In this document: positions 19,335-27,758 of the stretch, piece after piece
How the letters are laid out: the number at the start of each line of letters is the position of its first letter
Position numbering within the stretch: position 1 is the first letter of the stretch
Origin: Paraburkholderia bryophila
GTDB lineage: Bacteria > Pseudomonadota > Gammaproteobacteria > Burkholderiales > Burkholderiaceae
Assembly (NCBI RefSeq): GCF_013409255.1
Contig: NZ_JACCAS010000001.1
Coordinates: 4,278,001 to 4,342,000, forward strand
DNA: 64,000 nucleotides
Direction of reading: 5' to 3'
Notes under the pieces: generated by a model
What the model was told of the DNA's origin: nothing
The model's database searches: none
What the model saw: only the letters and a program-made list of their open reading frames with translations
Made by a program: the position numbers and the translations under genes

Positions 19335-20243
19335 GTGGACGTCAATTCGCTGACCTTGCTGGTGGACATTCTCGACGCGGGCAACCTGAGCGAGGCCGCG
19401 CGCCGGCTGAAAATGAGCCGCGCGAACGTGAGCTACCACCTGAACCAGCTGGAGCGTTCGATCGGTCTGCAACTGGTCAGGCGCACCACGCGGCGGGTCG
19501 AGCCGACCGAAATCGGCCTGCAACTCTACGAACACGGCCGCGCGATCCAGAACGCGCTGCTGGCCGCCCGCGAATCGGTCGCCACGCTCGGCCAAAGCCT
19601 GCAAGGGCGGGTGCGGCTGAGCGTGCCGAGCGGCTACGGGCAACTGGTCATGTCCGACTGGCTGATCGCGTTCAAGCGGCTCTATCCGGGCATCGTGCTG
19701 GACGTGATGTTCGAAAACCGTGTCGAAGACCTGATGCGCGACGAAGTGGATATCGCCGTGCGGGTCATGTCCGAGCCGCCGCAAAACCTGGTCGCGCGCG
19801 ACATGGGGCCGGTGCGCTATGTCGCGTGCGCGTCGCCCGCATTCGCCGAAAGCCGCGGCATGCCGGTGAGGCTCGACGATCTGCGCACCGCGCCGTTGAT
19901 CACGTCGGCGGTGGTCGGCAGGCAGTTGCGCGTGGCCGCTTACTGGCGCGATGAGCGGCACGAAGTGCTGCTCGAGCCGACGCTCATCTCCGAGAACTTT
20001 CTGTTTCTGCGCGACGCGGTGCTCGCGGGGTTGGGTGTCGGGCTCGTACCCGACTACGTGGTGCAGGACGATCTGAAACGCGGCGCGGTAGTGACCGCGC
20101 TCGACGAATGGCGCCTGAGCATCTTCGGCACGCATATGTACATGCTCTATATGCCGAACCGGCATCACACGCGCGCGGCGGCGACGTTCATCGAGTTTAT
20201 TTTGCAGCAGGCGCAAGGCAGCGGCAGAGGGACGGGCGCGTGA
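19335..20243 (+). CDS. LysR family transcriptional regulator
   Basis: 302 residues from GTG at 19335, with AAAGG at 19323-19327; the alternative TTG at 19296 sits inside the operator palindrome and is unlikely. The N-terminal helix-turn-helix (about 4-62, NLSEAARRLKMSRANVSYHLNQLE) and the effector-binding domain (about 90-295) are complete. The wHTH contains VSYHLNQLERSIGLQLVRRTTRR, close to the DmlR/CrgA subgroup. It is divergent from the acyl-CoA oxidation operon, which it most likely controls, possibly in response to an acyl-CoA or carboxylate. Confidence 0.92.
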   Translation: MDVNSLTLLVDILDAGNLSEAARRLKMSRANVSYHLNQLERSIGLQLVRRTTRRVEPTEIGLQLYEHGRAIQNALLAARESVATLGQSLQGRVRLSVPSGYGQLVMSDWLIAFKRLYPGIVLDVMFENRVEDLMRDEVDIAVRVMSEPPQNLVARDMGPVRYVACASPAFAESRGMPVRLDDLRTAPLITSAVVGRQLRVAAYWRDERHEVLLEPTLISENFLFLRDAVLAGLGVGLVPDYVVQDDLKRGAVVTALDEWRLSIFGTHMYMLYMPNRHHTRAAATFIEFILQQAQGSGRGTGA

Positions 20244-20354
20244 TCGGGTAAGTCCCGGATCGGGAAAGCCGCAAATTGTTTTTGCGGCGTGCGCGGGTAT
20301 GCTTGGTGTGAGGCGACGCTTGACTTCACAACCATTGGGACGCGGAGGTGTCAG

Positions 20355-20546
20355 ATGAAATGGATCGTCCGACTTCTGGCCGTGGTGGCCGCACTCGCGT
20401 TGATGGCGCTACTGATGTTCCGCTTGCCCAGCGAAGACGCGATTCGTTTCGCCGGTTATGCAGGCACGGCCGCGTTCGCGGGACTCATGGGCTTGCTGTT
20501 CCGCTGGCGCACAAGCCGCGCGCAGCGCAACAACAAGCGCGTGTGA
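20355..20546 (+). CDS. small two-helix membrane protein
   Basis: 63 residues from ATG 20355, preceded by GGAGG at 20344-20348. Two hydrophobic segments (about 4-20 and 30-46) are separated by a short polar loop with LPSEDAIR and followed by a basic RWRTSRAQRNNKR tail, giving a likely hairpin with both ends in the cytoplasm. No family was recognised. A palindrome GCCGCAAA/TTTGCGGC (20268-20288) lies between this gene and the upstream LysR gene. Confidence 0.65.
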   Translation: MKWIVRLLAVVAALALMALLMFRLPSEDAIRFAGYAGTAAFAGLMGLLFRWRTSRAQRNNKRV

Positions 20547-20554
20547 ACGCCGTA

Positions 20555-20785
20555 TCAGGTGAACTGGTCGGTGATCCGGACATGCGCGTCGGTAATATGA
20601 AACCCATGCTGCGCGATATCGTCGAGACACGCCGCTGAATCGACGCCCGGCGTTGCATGGTCCCGGCTCAGTTCTACCGATTTAAACGGCGCCCACGGCG
20701 CAAACTTTGCCGGCAGGTTCGCGCCGTTCGCATCGGCGGTAAATCCGAACACGCGCCCGGGACCACGAAAGAGATAGAGCAGCAT
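20555..20785 (-). CDS. conserved hypothetical protein
   Basis: 76 residues, MLLYLFRGPGRVFGFTADANG..., ending in ITDAHVRITDQFT. No signal peptide or membrane helix. It starts 19 bases after the RcnB-like gene on the same strand, so the two are probably co-transcribed. The sequence resembles small Burkholderia hypotheticals I have seen, but no function is known to me. Confidence 0.55.
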   Translation of the reverse strand: MLLYLFRGPGRVFGFTADANGANLPAKFAPWAPFKSVELSRDHATPGVDSAACLDDIAQHGFHITDAHVRITDQFT

Positions 20786-20804
20786 GGTCTACCGTGCCGG
20801 CTGC

Positions 20805-21170
20805 TTAGTGGCCGGACAGCAGCACGTCGGCAATGACGCCGCTAGCAACGGCGGCGAGCACGTAATCCCCATTCACGCCAACCCATTGATAACCGCGCGG
20901 CGGTGAATGCAGCCCGTGTTCGCGCCAATTGTCGACCACGTAACTGCGATCGCGATACTCGGCCGGAAGCCGCTCGCCTTTATGCCAATCGCTGTGCGGA
21001 ATCGGGCCGCCCTGACGGCCGATATCGGCTTCGTGTGGCGCGCCGTGTCCTCGCATGCTGTGAGGTGGCGGCCCGCCGTGTTGATCGTCGTGATGGGGTT
21101 GTTGCGCTAGCGCGGCAACCGATGTGCCGAGCAAGGAAACGATGACAAGCTGCGCGATGACTGGTTTCAT
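20805..21170 (-). CDS. RcnB-like periplasmic protein
   Basis: 121 residues. A cleavable signal peptide (about 1-22, cut after AALA) is followed by a His/Pro/Gly-rich stretch (about 24-55, QPHHDDQHGGPPPHSMRGHG) and a C-terminal RcnB-type domain: LPAEYRDRSYVVDNWREHGLHSPPRGYQWVGVNGDYVLAAVASGVI. RcnB of E. coli is a periplasmic modulator of nickel/cobalt efflux. No rcnA or other metal efflux gene is adjacent, and most RcnB-domain proteins of proteobacteria have no proven role, so a metal function is only suggested by the His-rich segment. Confidence 0.78.
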   Translation of the reverse strand: MKPVIAQLVIVSLLGTSVAALAQQPHHDDQHGGPPPHSMRGHGAPHEADIGRQGGPIPHSDWHKGERLPAEYRDRSYVVDNWREHGLHSPPRGYQWVGVNGDYVLAAVASGVIADVLLSGH

Positions 21171-21418
21171 GGCTACGCCTCGAAGAGAGTGTCACGAACT
21201 ATCGGCTGTTCGACGTGGCCCAGGCTGATTCGCCCAGAAGGCCAGCGCCGGCAAATAATCGCACAAACAAGGCGGCTTTGCCAAAATCGTGGGGGATCGA
21301 TGCCGTGTGATTCGCGCGCGATGCGCGGCGGCTGGTGAGGCCGCGCGCGCTCGCGCTTCAACGTGAAGCGGAAGGTTGAAACGTAAGCGCGACGCGAGCG
21401 CTCAGCGTCCCTGCAACT

Positions 21419-22063
21419 TCAGCCGGCCTCTTGCTCCTTGATCCGCTTGCGATGAGCGGCCACCTTCGCGCGGTTACCGCAAAGCGCCATGCTGCACCAG
21501 CGCCGCGCGTGCCCTCGCGTGTGATCGGCGAACAACAGCGTGCATTTCGGTCCCTCACACGCTTTCACGTACGTGAAGTCTTCGTCGCAGACCAGTTTTG
21601 CCATGGCCTCGGCGATCGGCATCAGCAACGATTCGGCGGAGCGCCAGCGCCGCTGGTGGCTCAGCTCGAAAACCGTCGCCGCATCCGACGCACCGGCGAC
21701 GATCTCGCGATGCTGTTCGTCGCGCGCCAGCAGCCGGTTGAGCGGCTCCAGTTCGCGCAGATTTTTGGCGCTCAACGCGCGACCCTTGCGCTTCTGCACA
21801 AATCCCCTGAACCACTCGCGCAGTTCGCGCGCCTGCTCGGCGACACGGTCGAGTTCGGCGGCCGTTGACTGCGTGCGAATGTCCGCCAATGCGGCGCGCG
21901 GCACGAGGCCGGCCTGTTCCGACCAGGCCAGCAGGCCAGCGCCGTCGCTGATCCAGTCGACGGGCTCATCCACCGGCGTGGCGATGGAGTTCAGGAAATC
22001 GAGGCCGGCCGCGTCGGCCACGAAGATCGCGGGAATCTCACGGTAGTCCATGTCTTCTGACAA
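21419..22063 (-). CDS. CGNR zinc-finger / ABATE domain putative regulator
   Basis: 214 residues. The N-terminal ABATE-type domain (about 10-150) is followed by a C-terminal CGNR treble-clef zinc finger (about 168-210): CEGPKC, then WCSMALCGNRAKVAAHRKR, i.e. two Cys-X4-Cys pairs. Proteins with this pair of domains are predicted stress-type transcriptional regulators. It is divergent from the hydrolase/SDR cluster at 22200-24666, and the 136-base gap carries repeated GTTAC/GTAAC half-sites, so it is the best candidate regulator of that cluster. Confidence 0.85.
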   Translation of the reverse strand: MSEDMDYREIPAIFVADAAGLDFLNSIATPVDEPVDWISDGAGLLAWSEQAGLVPRAALADIRTQSTAAELDRVAEQARELREWFRGFVQKRKGRALSAKNLRELEPLNRLLARDEQHREIVAGASDAATVFELSHQRRWRSAESLLMPIAEAMAKLVCDEDFTYVKACEGPKCTLLFADHTRGHARRWCSMALCGNRAKVAAHRKRIKEQEAG

Positions 22064-22087
22064 ATACGAAAGAGTAATGCGCTCATC

Positions 22088-22160
22088 GTAACCACTAAAA
22101 ATCGTCTTGACAAGTTACATGTAGCGTGAGTAACCTATAAAACATGAATTTAGAGGTTAC
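22088..22160. promoter_or_regulatory. Cluster of GTAACC/GGTTAC half-sites
   Basis: Half-sites lie at 22088-22093 (GTAACC), 22114-22118 (GTTAC), 22130-22135 (GTAACC) and 22155-22160 (GGTTAC); a TACATGTA palindrome spans 22116-22123. GTTAC-N11-GTAAC and GTAACC-N19-GGTTAC form two overlapping inverted repeats. TTGACA at 22107 and TATAAA at 22136 are present but 23 bases apart. This is a candidate operator between the CGNR gene and the hydrolase operon. Confidence 0.5.
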
Positions 22161-22199
22161 AAGTAAATCGATGTCCCTTTCCATCAAAGGAGCGCAGAA

Positions 22200-22895
22200 A
22201 TGAATCCTCGTAACGTGACCGCGGTGCTCGTGCACGGCGCATGGGCTGACGGTTCGAGCTGGAGCAAGGTGATCGAGCGTCTCGCCGCACACCACATCGA
22301 AGCGGTCGCGGCGCCGCTGCCGTTGACGTCGTTAGCCGACGACGTGGCCGCGCTCGAACGGACGCTCGAACGGATTGAAGGTCCGGTGGTGCTCGCAGGT
22401 CATGCGTATGCCGGTGCTGTGATCGGCTCGGCGCGCTCGGCTACGATCGAGGCGTTGGTCTACGTCGCCGCGCTCGCGCCCGACGAAGGCGAAACAGTGG
22501 CCGACGTGTTCTATCGCGGCACTGCGCATCCGCAGGCGCCGCAGTTGGCGCCGGATCGGCACGGGTTGATCTGGCTGCCGCACGACGCATTCGCCGCGGC
22601 GTTTGCCCAGCATGCCGCGCCGCACGAACTGACGACGCTTGCCGCGGTGCAGCGTCCCATCGCGGCGGCGTGCATCGGCGAGGCGGTCGCCCGGCCGCTT
22701 TGGAAAGATCTGCCCAGCTGGTTTCTGGTCGCGGAGCAGGATCGGATGATCAACCCCGACACGCAGCATGGCATGGCGCGTCGCATGAACGCGAACGTGC
22801 GTTCGTATCAGGTCGATCACACGCCGATCGTCACCGCGCCGGACGTCGTGACCAAGGTCATCGTCGAAGCGGTCGAGGCGTCGGCCGTTCGTTAA
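22200..22895 (+). CDS. alpha/beta hydrolase-like protein lacking the serine nucleophile
   Basis: 231 residues of the small alpha/beta hydrolase type (opening VTAVLVHGAWADGSSW, normal oxyanion HG). At the nucleophile elbow, where relatives have GHSYGG, this protein has GHAYAG at residues 67-72, so residue 69 is Ala instead of Ser. The acid (EQDRMI) and a His near the end (DHTPIV) remain. Catalysis by the usual mechanism is therefore unlikely; a binding, chaperone-like or cofactor-free oxygenase-type role is possible. AAAGGAGCG precedes the ATG. It leads a three-gene run with another hydrolase and an SDR. Confidence 0.8.
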   Translation: MNPRNVTAVLVHGAWADGSSWSKVIERLAAHHIEAVAAPLPLTSLADDVAALERTLERIEGPVVLAGHAYAGAVIGSARSATIEALVYVAALAPDEGETVADVFYRGTAHPQAPQLAPDRHGLIWLPHDAFAAAFAQHAAPHELTTLAAVQRPIAAACIGEAVARPLWKDLPSWFLVAEQDRMINPDTQHGMARRMNANVRSYQVDHTPIVTAPDVVTKVIVEAVEASAVR

Positions 22896-22976
22896 ACGTT
22901 GTCGAAGTCTTCTTGTGCAGACGGTCGCTAACCGTTGCCGACCGCCAAACCCTTCTCTTTTTCACAGGTGAAAACC

Positions 22977-23831
22977 ATGTCCGCCATTTCCTATCGCACC
23001 GCAGACGTCGACGGTTTCAACGTGTTCTACCGCGAGGCCGGTCGGCCGGGCGCGCCGAAGCTGCTGCTGTTGCATGGCTTCCCGAGTTCGAGCCACATGT
23101 TCCGCGATCTGCTTCCGAAGCTGGCCGACCGTTTCCATATCGTCGCGCCGGACCTGCCCGGTTTTGGGCAGTCGGATATGCCGAGTCGCGACACGTTCGC
23201 GTACACGTTCGATAACCTCGCCAACGTGATCGACCGCTTCACCGAAGTGATCGGTTTCGATCGCTACGCCGTCTACGTATTCGACTACGGCGCACCGACC
23301 GGCTTCCGGCTCGCGCTCAAGCATCCCGAGCGAATCACGGCGATCATTTCGCAGAACGGCAACGCGTACGAAGAAGGCCTCAGCGATGGGTGGAATCCGA
23401 TTCGCGCCTATTGGCAGGATGCATCGCCCGCCAACCGCGAAGCGCTGCGCGCGATGCTGACGCTCGAGACGACTATCTGGCAATACACACACGGCGTACC
23501 CGATACGACGACCGTGTCGCCCGACGGCTATACGCTCGACGCGTTCTATCTGAACCGCCCCGGCGCCGATGAAATCCAGCTCGACCTGTTTGGCGACTAT
23601 CGAAACAACGTCGCGTTGTATCCCGCGTTCCAGCACTATTTCCGCACGCATCAACCGCCGTTCCTGGCCGTGTGGGGCAAGCACGATCCGTTCTTTCTGC
23701 CGCCCGGCGCCGAAGCCTTCAAGCGTGACATACCGCAAGCGGTCGTGCGCTTCTTCGATACCGGCCATTTCGCGCTCGAAACGCATGCTTCGGAAATTGC
23801 CGCTGCCATTAACGATTTTCTGATCCGCTGA
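22977..23831 (+). CDS. alpha/beta hydrolase with Asp nucleophile (epoxide hydrolase/dehalogenase type)
   Basis: 284 residues from ATG 22977 (MSAISYRTADVDG). The HGFPSSS oxyanion segment is at 33-39. The nucleophile elbow reads VFDYGAPTG with Asp103 in place of Ser, the arrangement of soluble epoxide hydrolases and haloalkane dehalogenases, which form an ester on Asp. The C-terminal His lies in DTGHFALETH. The lid domain (about 135-215) is present. The substrate cannot be called. It sits between a serine-less hydrolase (81 bases upstream) and an SDR (64 bases downstream), suggesting one small catabolic or detoxification unit. Confidence 0.82.
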   Translation: MSAISYRTADVDGFNVFYREAGRPGAPKLLLLHGFPSSSHMFRDLLPKLADRFHIVAPDLPGFGQSDMPSRDTFAYTFDNLANVIDRFTEVIGFDRYAVYVFDYGAPTGFRLALKHPERITAIISQNGNAYEEGLSDGWNPIRAYWQDASPANREALRAMLTLETTIWQYTHGVPDTTTVSPDGYTLDAFYLNRPGADEIQLDLFGDYRNNVALYPAFQHYFRTHQPPFLAVWGKHDPFFLPPGAEAFKRDIPQAVVRFFDTGHFALETHASEIAAAINDFLIR

Positions 23832-23895
23832 GTCGTGCAGCGCAATTGTTTGAAGATTGACAACGTTCGCTTCGGCAAACGAAAGGAGCCATGAC

Positions 23896-24666
23896 ATGTC
23901 CACGAACGTAGCTATTGTGACCGGCGCGAGCCAGGGGATCGGCCGGTCGACCGCGATCAGGTTGGCGCGGGATTTTCCGTCGATCGTGCTGGTGGCGCGC
24001 AATCGCGAGAAGCTTGAAGAAACCGCTGTCGAGGTAAAGCACGCGGGCGCCGACGCGCTGGTGATCGACCTCGATCTGTCCGTGCCCGACGCCGCGCGGA
24101 ACGTGGTCGATCAGACGCTCGCCAGGTTCGGTCGCATCGACGCGTTGCTCAATATCGCGGGCGCGGTGCCCCAGATCGACGTGCTCGACATGACCGACGA
24201 GCAGTGGGATAGCGGCCTCGCGTTGAAACTGCACGGCGCGCGACGTCTGACGGTCGCGGCGTGGCCTTCGTTGAAGGCGTCGTCGGGTTCGGTCGTGTTC
24301 ATGTCGGGCAATTCGGCGCTGTTTCCGAAAGCGCCGTACGCCGCAGTCGGCACCATCAACGCCGCGATCGTGGCGCTCGCCAAGGCCTTTTCGGATCGCG
24401 GCATCGCCGACGGCGTGCAAGTGAACAGCGTGTTGCCCGGAGCCGTGATGACCGGGCGGCGGCAATCGTATCTGGAGCACTGGGCGCCGCTGCACAACAT
24501 GACGGTCGAAGAGGCCACAGCGAAGTTTCCCGTCGAAGCGGGCATTTCACGCTATGGCACGCCGGAGGAGATCGCCGAGTTGATGGCCTTCATCGTGTCG
24601 CCGGCGGCGCGCTGGATGACGGGATCGGCCTTGAGAATGGACGGCGGCGAGGTCAAATCCGTGTGA
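23896..24666 (+). CDS. SDR family protein with altered active site
   Basis: 256 residues from ATG 23896; GAAAGGAG precedes it. The Rossmann motif TGASQGIG (10-17) and an NIAGA motif are normal. The active-site helix reads APYAAVGTINAAIVALAK: the usual Tyr-x3-Lys is not present, and the Lys position appears to be Asn after a three-residue shift. It should still bind NAD(P), but standard proton transfer would be impaired. The C-terminal GSALRMDGGE segment is typical. Third gene of the hydrolase-hydrolase-SDR run. Confidence 0.82.
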   Translation: MSTNVAIVTGASQGIGRSTAIRLARDFPSIVLVARNREKLEETAVEVKHAGADALVIDLDLSVPDAARNVVDQTLARFGRIDALLNIAGAVPQIDVLDMTDEQWDSGLALKLHGARRLTVAAWPSLKASSGSVVFMSGNSALFPKAPYAAVGTINAAIVALAKAFSDRGIADGVQVNSVLPGAVMTGRRQSYLEHWAPLHNMTVEEATAKFPVEAGISRYGTPEEIAELMAFIVSPAARWMTGSALRMDGGEVKSV

Positions 24667-24717
24667 GCCCGAGCAGGCTCATGCGGACTTGACCGGCCTA
24701 CGTGGGGCAGCGATTCG

Positions 24718-25575
24718 TCAATCCGCGAAATCGGTCGAGGCCGACAGTGTTTTCCACGCGTCCATTTCCTGCGCCACGTAGGCGTTTTTTGCGGCGATCG
24801 CGGCAAGCGTGTCGTTGCCGAGCGGCAGGCGCAGCGGCGGTGTGTCGGCATCGACTAGCGCAACCATCGCGGCGGCCAGTTTCTTCGGGTCGCCGGGTTG
24901 GTTGTGATTCATTTGCGTTGCCCGGCGGCGGACCGCGCCCGAGGTTTCGTCGTAGTCGTCAATCACTTGCGGCGCCACGACCAGCGACGACGCATCCAGA
25001 AAGTCCGTGCGGAAATAACCCGGCTCGACGACCGTCGCGTGAATGCCGAGCGGCTTCAGCTCGGCATGCATGGCTTCGGTAATGCCTTCGACGGCGAACT
25101 TGGTCGACGAGTACACGCCGAATCCCGCCGCGGCCCGATAGCCGCCGATCGACGAAATATTGATCACGTGTCCCGCACGCTGCGCGCGCATGACCGGCAG
25201 CACGGCGCGCGTGACGTTCAGCAAACCGAAGACGTTCGTGTCGTACATGCGGCGGATGTCTTTGTCGGCGGATTCTTCCACTGCGCCTAGCAGACCGAAG
25301 CCGGCGTTGTTGACCAGCACGTCGACGCGGCCGAATTTTTCCACTGCGGCTTGCACGGCGGCTTTGGCTTGCGCCTCGTCGGTGACGTCGAGCGCGACCG
25401 GCAACAGCGCCGGCGTGTCGCCCAACCGTTCGACGATGGCCGAAACGTTGCGCCCGGCGGCGACCACCGCGTTACCGTCCGCGAGTGCCGCCTCGGCAAT
25501 TAGCGCGCCGATGCCGCGCGCTGCGCCGGTGATCAACCATACCCGCTTGAAAACGCCGCGTTGCGTGTCAGCCAT
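24718..25575 (-). CDS. short-chain dehydrogenase/reductase
   Basis: 285 residues, classical SDR: TGAARGIG cofactor motif (16-23), NNAG, catalytic Ser in ISSIGGY and Tyr-x3-Lys in VYSSTKFAVEG. The length and the extended C terminus (about 200-285) match the group of SDRs similar to oxidoreductases of the YusZ/ retinol-dehydrogenase-like type. AGGAG precedes the ATG. It is divergent from a LysR gene 123 bases away, with a palindrome between, so it is probably that regulator's target. Substrate unknown. Confidence 0.88.
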   Translation of the reverse strand: MADTQRGVFKRVWLITGAARGIGALIAEAALADGNAVVAAGRNVSAIVERLGDTPALLPVALDVTDEAQAKAAVQAAVEKFGRVDVLVNNAGFGLLGAVEESADKDIRRMYDTNVFGLLNVTRAVLPVMRAQRAGHVINISSIGGYRAAAGFGVYSSTKFAVEGITEAMHAELKPLGIHATVVEPGYFRTDFLDASSLVVAPQVIDDYDETSGAVRRRATQMNHNQPGDPKKLAAAMVALVDADTPPLRLPLGNDTLAAIAAKNAYVAQEMDAWKTLSASTDFAD

Positions 25576-25639
25576 GATGTTTCTCCTGCGTGTCGTCGAG
25601 TTGAAGTGATGCCATGGTAAAAGCGCGGACTGACACTAA

Positions 25640-25657
25640 CTAGCCGTCAATTGCTAG
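25640..25657. promoter_or_regulatory. Inverted repeat between SDR and LysR genes
   Basis: CTAGC-N8-GCTAG lies 41 bases before the LysR start and 65 before the SDR start, in the shared divergent promoter region. It is a candidate LysR site, though the arms are short. Confidence 0.4.
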
Positions 25658-25698
25658 ACTCATAATCAACTCTTACTTGCGAATCGGGAGCGCACGCC

Positions 25699-26676
25699 AT
25701 GAACGAAATTCGAGCGATCACCACGTTCGTGCGAGCCGCGGCGCTCGGCAGCTTGCGGCGCGCAGCTGTCGATCAGGGCATCTCGCCGCAGGCCGCGAGC
25801 CAGGCGGTGATGCAACTGGAGAAGGAACTGGGCGTACGGCTCTTTCACCGCACCACCCGCAAGCTGAGCCTGACGGAGGAGGGGCAGCGGCTGTTCGACA
25901 GTGTGCAACCGGCGCTGTCGATCCTGTCGTCGGCGCTCGGCGACGCGCGGCGGTCGAAAGAAGAGGTGGACGGCCTGCTGCGCGTGAGCGCGCCGCGAGC
26001 GTTCGGCATGCCGGTGCTGTGGTCGCACTTCGAGGAATTCCAGCGGCTTTATCCGCACGTGCGGCTGGAAGTCCAGTTCGACGACCACTTCACCGATCTC
26101 GTGACCGAACGCGCCGATGTGGGTTTTCGCGGCGGCCCGCCGCCGGCGGGCGGCTCGATCGCGCGCCGGCTTGTGCCGATCCAACTGGTCGTGTGCGCGT
26201 CGCCGGCTTACATCGAGCGCAACGGCGCGCCGCGCAGCATCGACGAACTGGCTCAGCATCGTTGCACCGGCTATCGGCGCGCCAACACCGGCAAGCTCGC
26301 GCAATGGCAGTTTCAGATCGGCGATGAGATCGTCTATCGCGACGTGCCGCCGGCCATCTGCGTGAACGATACGCAGATGGAAACGCAGGCGGTGCTGTCG
26401 GGCCTGGGGGTTGGGCAACTGGGCAGCTTCAACGCGGCGGTGCACATTCGCAGCGGCCGGCTCGTGCCGTTGCTGACGCAACATGTCACCGAGTACGGCG
26501 CGCTGTATATCTACTACGGACATCGCACCGAGCAGCCGTTGCGTGTGCGGACCTTCATCGACTTCATGATCGAACGCATGGCCGATAACCGCGATTTTTT
26601 TCTCGATGCGGCCGAGTTGCGCGCCGCTCGCTCACCGCAGCGGGGGCGGCCGGCGAGCGCGCGCGGACATGGCTAG
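25699..26676 (+). CDS. LysR family transcriptional regulator
   Basis: 325 residues with an N-terminal wHTH (about 2-60, SLRRAAVDQGISPQAASQAVMQLEKELGVRLFHRTTRK) and a substrate-binding-type effector domain (about 90-295). An extra Arg-rich tail of about 20 residues ends RPASARGHG. It is divergent from the SDR at 24718. Its stop codon overlaps the stop of the convergent saccharopine-dehydrogenase-like gene inside CTAG (26673-26676). Confidence 0.92.
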   Translation: MNEIRAITTFVRAAALGSLRRAAVDQGISPQAASQAVMQLEKELGVRLFHRTTRKLSLTEEGQRLFDSVQPALSILSSALGDARRSKEEVDGLLRVSAPRAFGMPVLWSHFEEFQRLYPHVRLEVQFDDHFTDLVTERADVGFRGGPPPAGGSIARRLVPIQLVVCASPAYIERNGAPRSIDELAQHRCTGYRRANTGKLAQWQFQIGDEIVYRDVPPAICVNDTQMETQAVLSGLGVGQLGSFNAAVHIRSGRLVPLLTQHVTEYGALYIYYGHRTEQPLRVRTFIDFMIERMADNRDFFLDAAELRAARSPQRGRPASARGHG

Positions 26677-27722
26677 TGCGATGGCGTGCGCGCGAGCAGC
26701 GGGGCGCCCGTGACGTCGTAAGAAACGCTCATCGTATCGAGCGCGGCGAGAAAATCCCTCGCGTCGAAAATCTCGCCGAGACTGACCACACCGCCTTGGC
26801 TCGTGGACTTGCCGCGAACCAGCCGCTCAGTCGCCTCGACGACGATCGGCGCGGTCACGGCATAGATGTCGCGTCCGGTCGCGGTCGCGCGCCGCGTCGC
26901 TCCGTTCTGCGCGATGACTATGTCGACGATGAACTGTTGGGCTGAGCGTCCTTGCGCGTCGTTGGGTTGAGGCGGCGGCGTAGCCGGATCGCGAATGTCG
27001 CGCAGCGCGGCCGACGCGAGCCACGAGTCCATCGTCCCGACCCGCAGATGACGCGACACCGCGAGCACCTCCGTGAACGGCAGCATCACCACCTCCGCAT
27101 TGCCGAGCGGGGCCGGGAATGCCCACAGGCTTTCGGGCGCGGGCTGCGGCAACGGCGCCAGCCGGCCGTCGCGCTGGATCATCCGTGTCGCGTGATTGCG
27201 CGCACCGGTTAGACGTGTTCCGCGTGTCGGGTGCCAACTGTCGAGGCCAATGGCGACGTCCACGCGATCGAGCGCTTGCCCGGTGTCCGCCACCGAGGTG
27301 ACCAGCAGATCGGCCAGCCCGCCGTAGAACGCGGCGGCGGGGATCAGCGTCACGCCGGCCTCGCGGGCGCTCGTGTCGCGCTGATCGATCAAGGCCTGAA
27401 GCGACGGTTGTTCCGCCGTGACGTCGAGATAGGGAATCCGCGCGCGCAAGGCGGCATCCACGATCGGCAGCGCCGTATCGAGAAACGGTCCGGCGCAGTT
27501 GATCACGGCGTGCGTACCGCGCAGCGCCGCGTCGAGTTGGTTCGCGCTGCCGACCTCGGCCACGCGCCACGGCGCCGTTGCGTCTGCCGGGCTTTCCTGC
27601 AGACGCGCGGCGTCCCGTCCTATGCGGACCACACCGAGCCCGCGCCGCTGCAACTCCGCCACGACGAAGCGCCCTGTGTGACCCGAGGCGCCGTACACCG
27701 CAACTGTGATTCGATCGTTCAT
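26673..27722 (-). CDS. saccharopine dehydrogenase-like NAD(P)-binding protein
   Basis: 349 residues from the ATG ending at 27722 (MNDRITVAVYG). The N-terminal Rossmann domain has GASGHTGRFV and the later NCAGPFLDTALPIVDAALRARIPYLDVTAEQ, typical of the saccharopine dehydrogenase NADP-binding family that also includes trans-acting enoyl reductase-like proteins. The family is mostly uncharacterised outside lysine metabolism, so a role in lysine synthesis should not be assumed. It is divergent from a TetR regulator whose operator candidates lie between them. Confidence 0.8.
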   Translation of the reverse strand: MNDRITVAVYGASGHTGRFVVAELQRRGLGVVRIGRDAARLQESPADATAPWRVAEVGSANQLDAALRGTHAVINCAGPFLDTALPIVDAALRARIPYLDVTAEQPSLQALIDQRDTSAREAGVTLIPAAAFYGGLADLLVTSVADTGQALDRVDVAIGLDSWHPTRGTRLTGARNHATRMIQRDGRLAPLPQPAPESLWAFPAPLGNAEVVMLPFTEVLAVSRHLRVGTMDSWLASAALRDIRDPATPPPQPNDAQGRSAQQFIVDIVIAQNGATRRATATGRDIYAVTAPIVVEATERLVRGKSTSQGGVVSLGEIFDARDFLAALDTMSVSYDVTGAPLLARTPSH

Positions 27723-27758
27723 GTGTCTCACTCTCCTGGTTCAGGTTGTTTTCGGAAC

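Noticed and set aside
22107..22141. A sigma-70 promoter TTGACA/TATAAA upstream of the hydrolase gene.
   Set aside because: The boxes are 23 bases apart, too far for a normal promoter; treated only as part of the repeat region.
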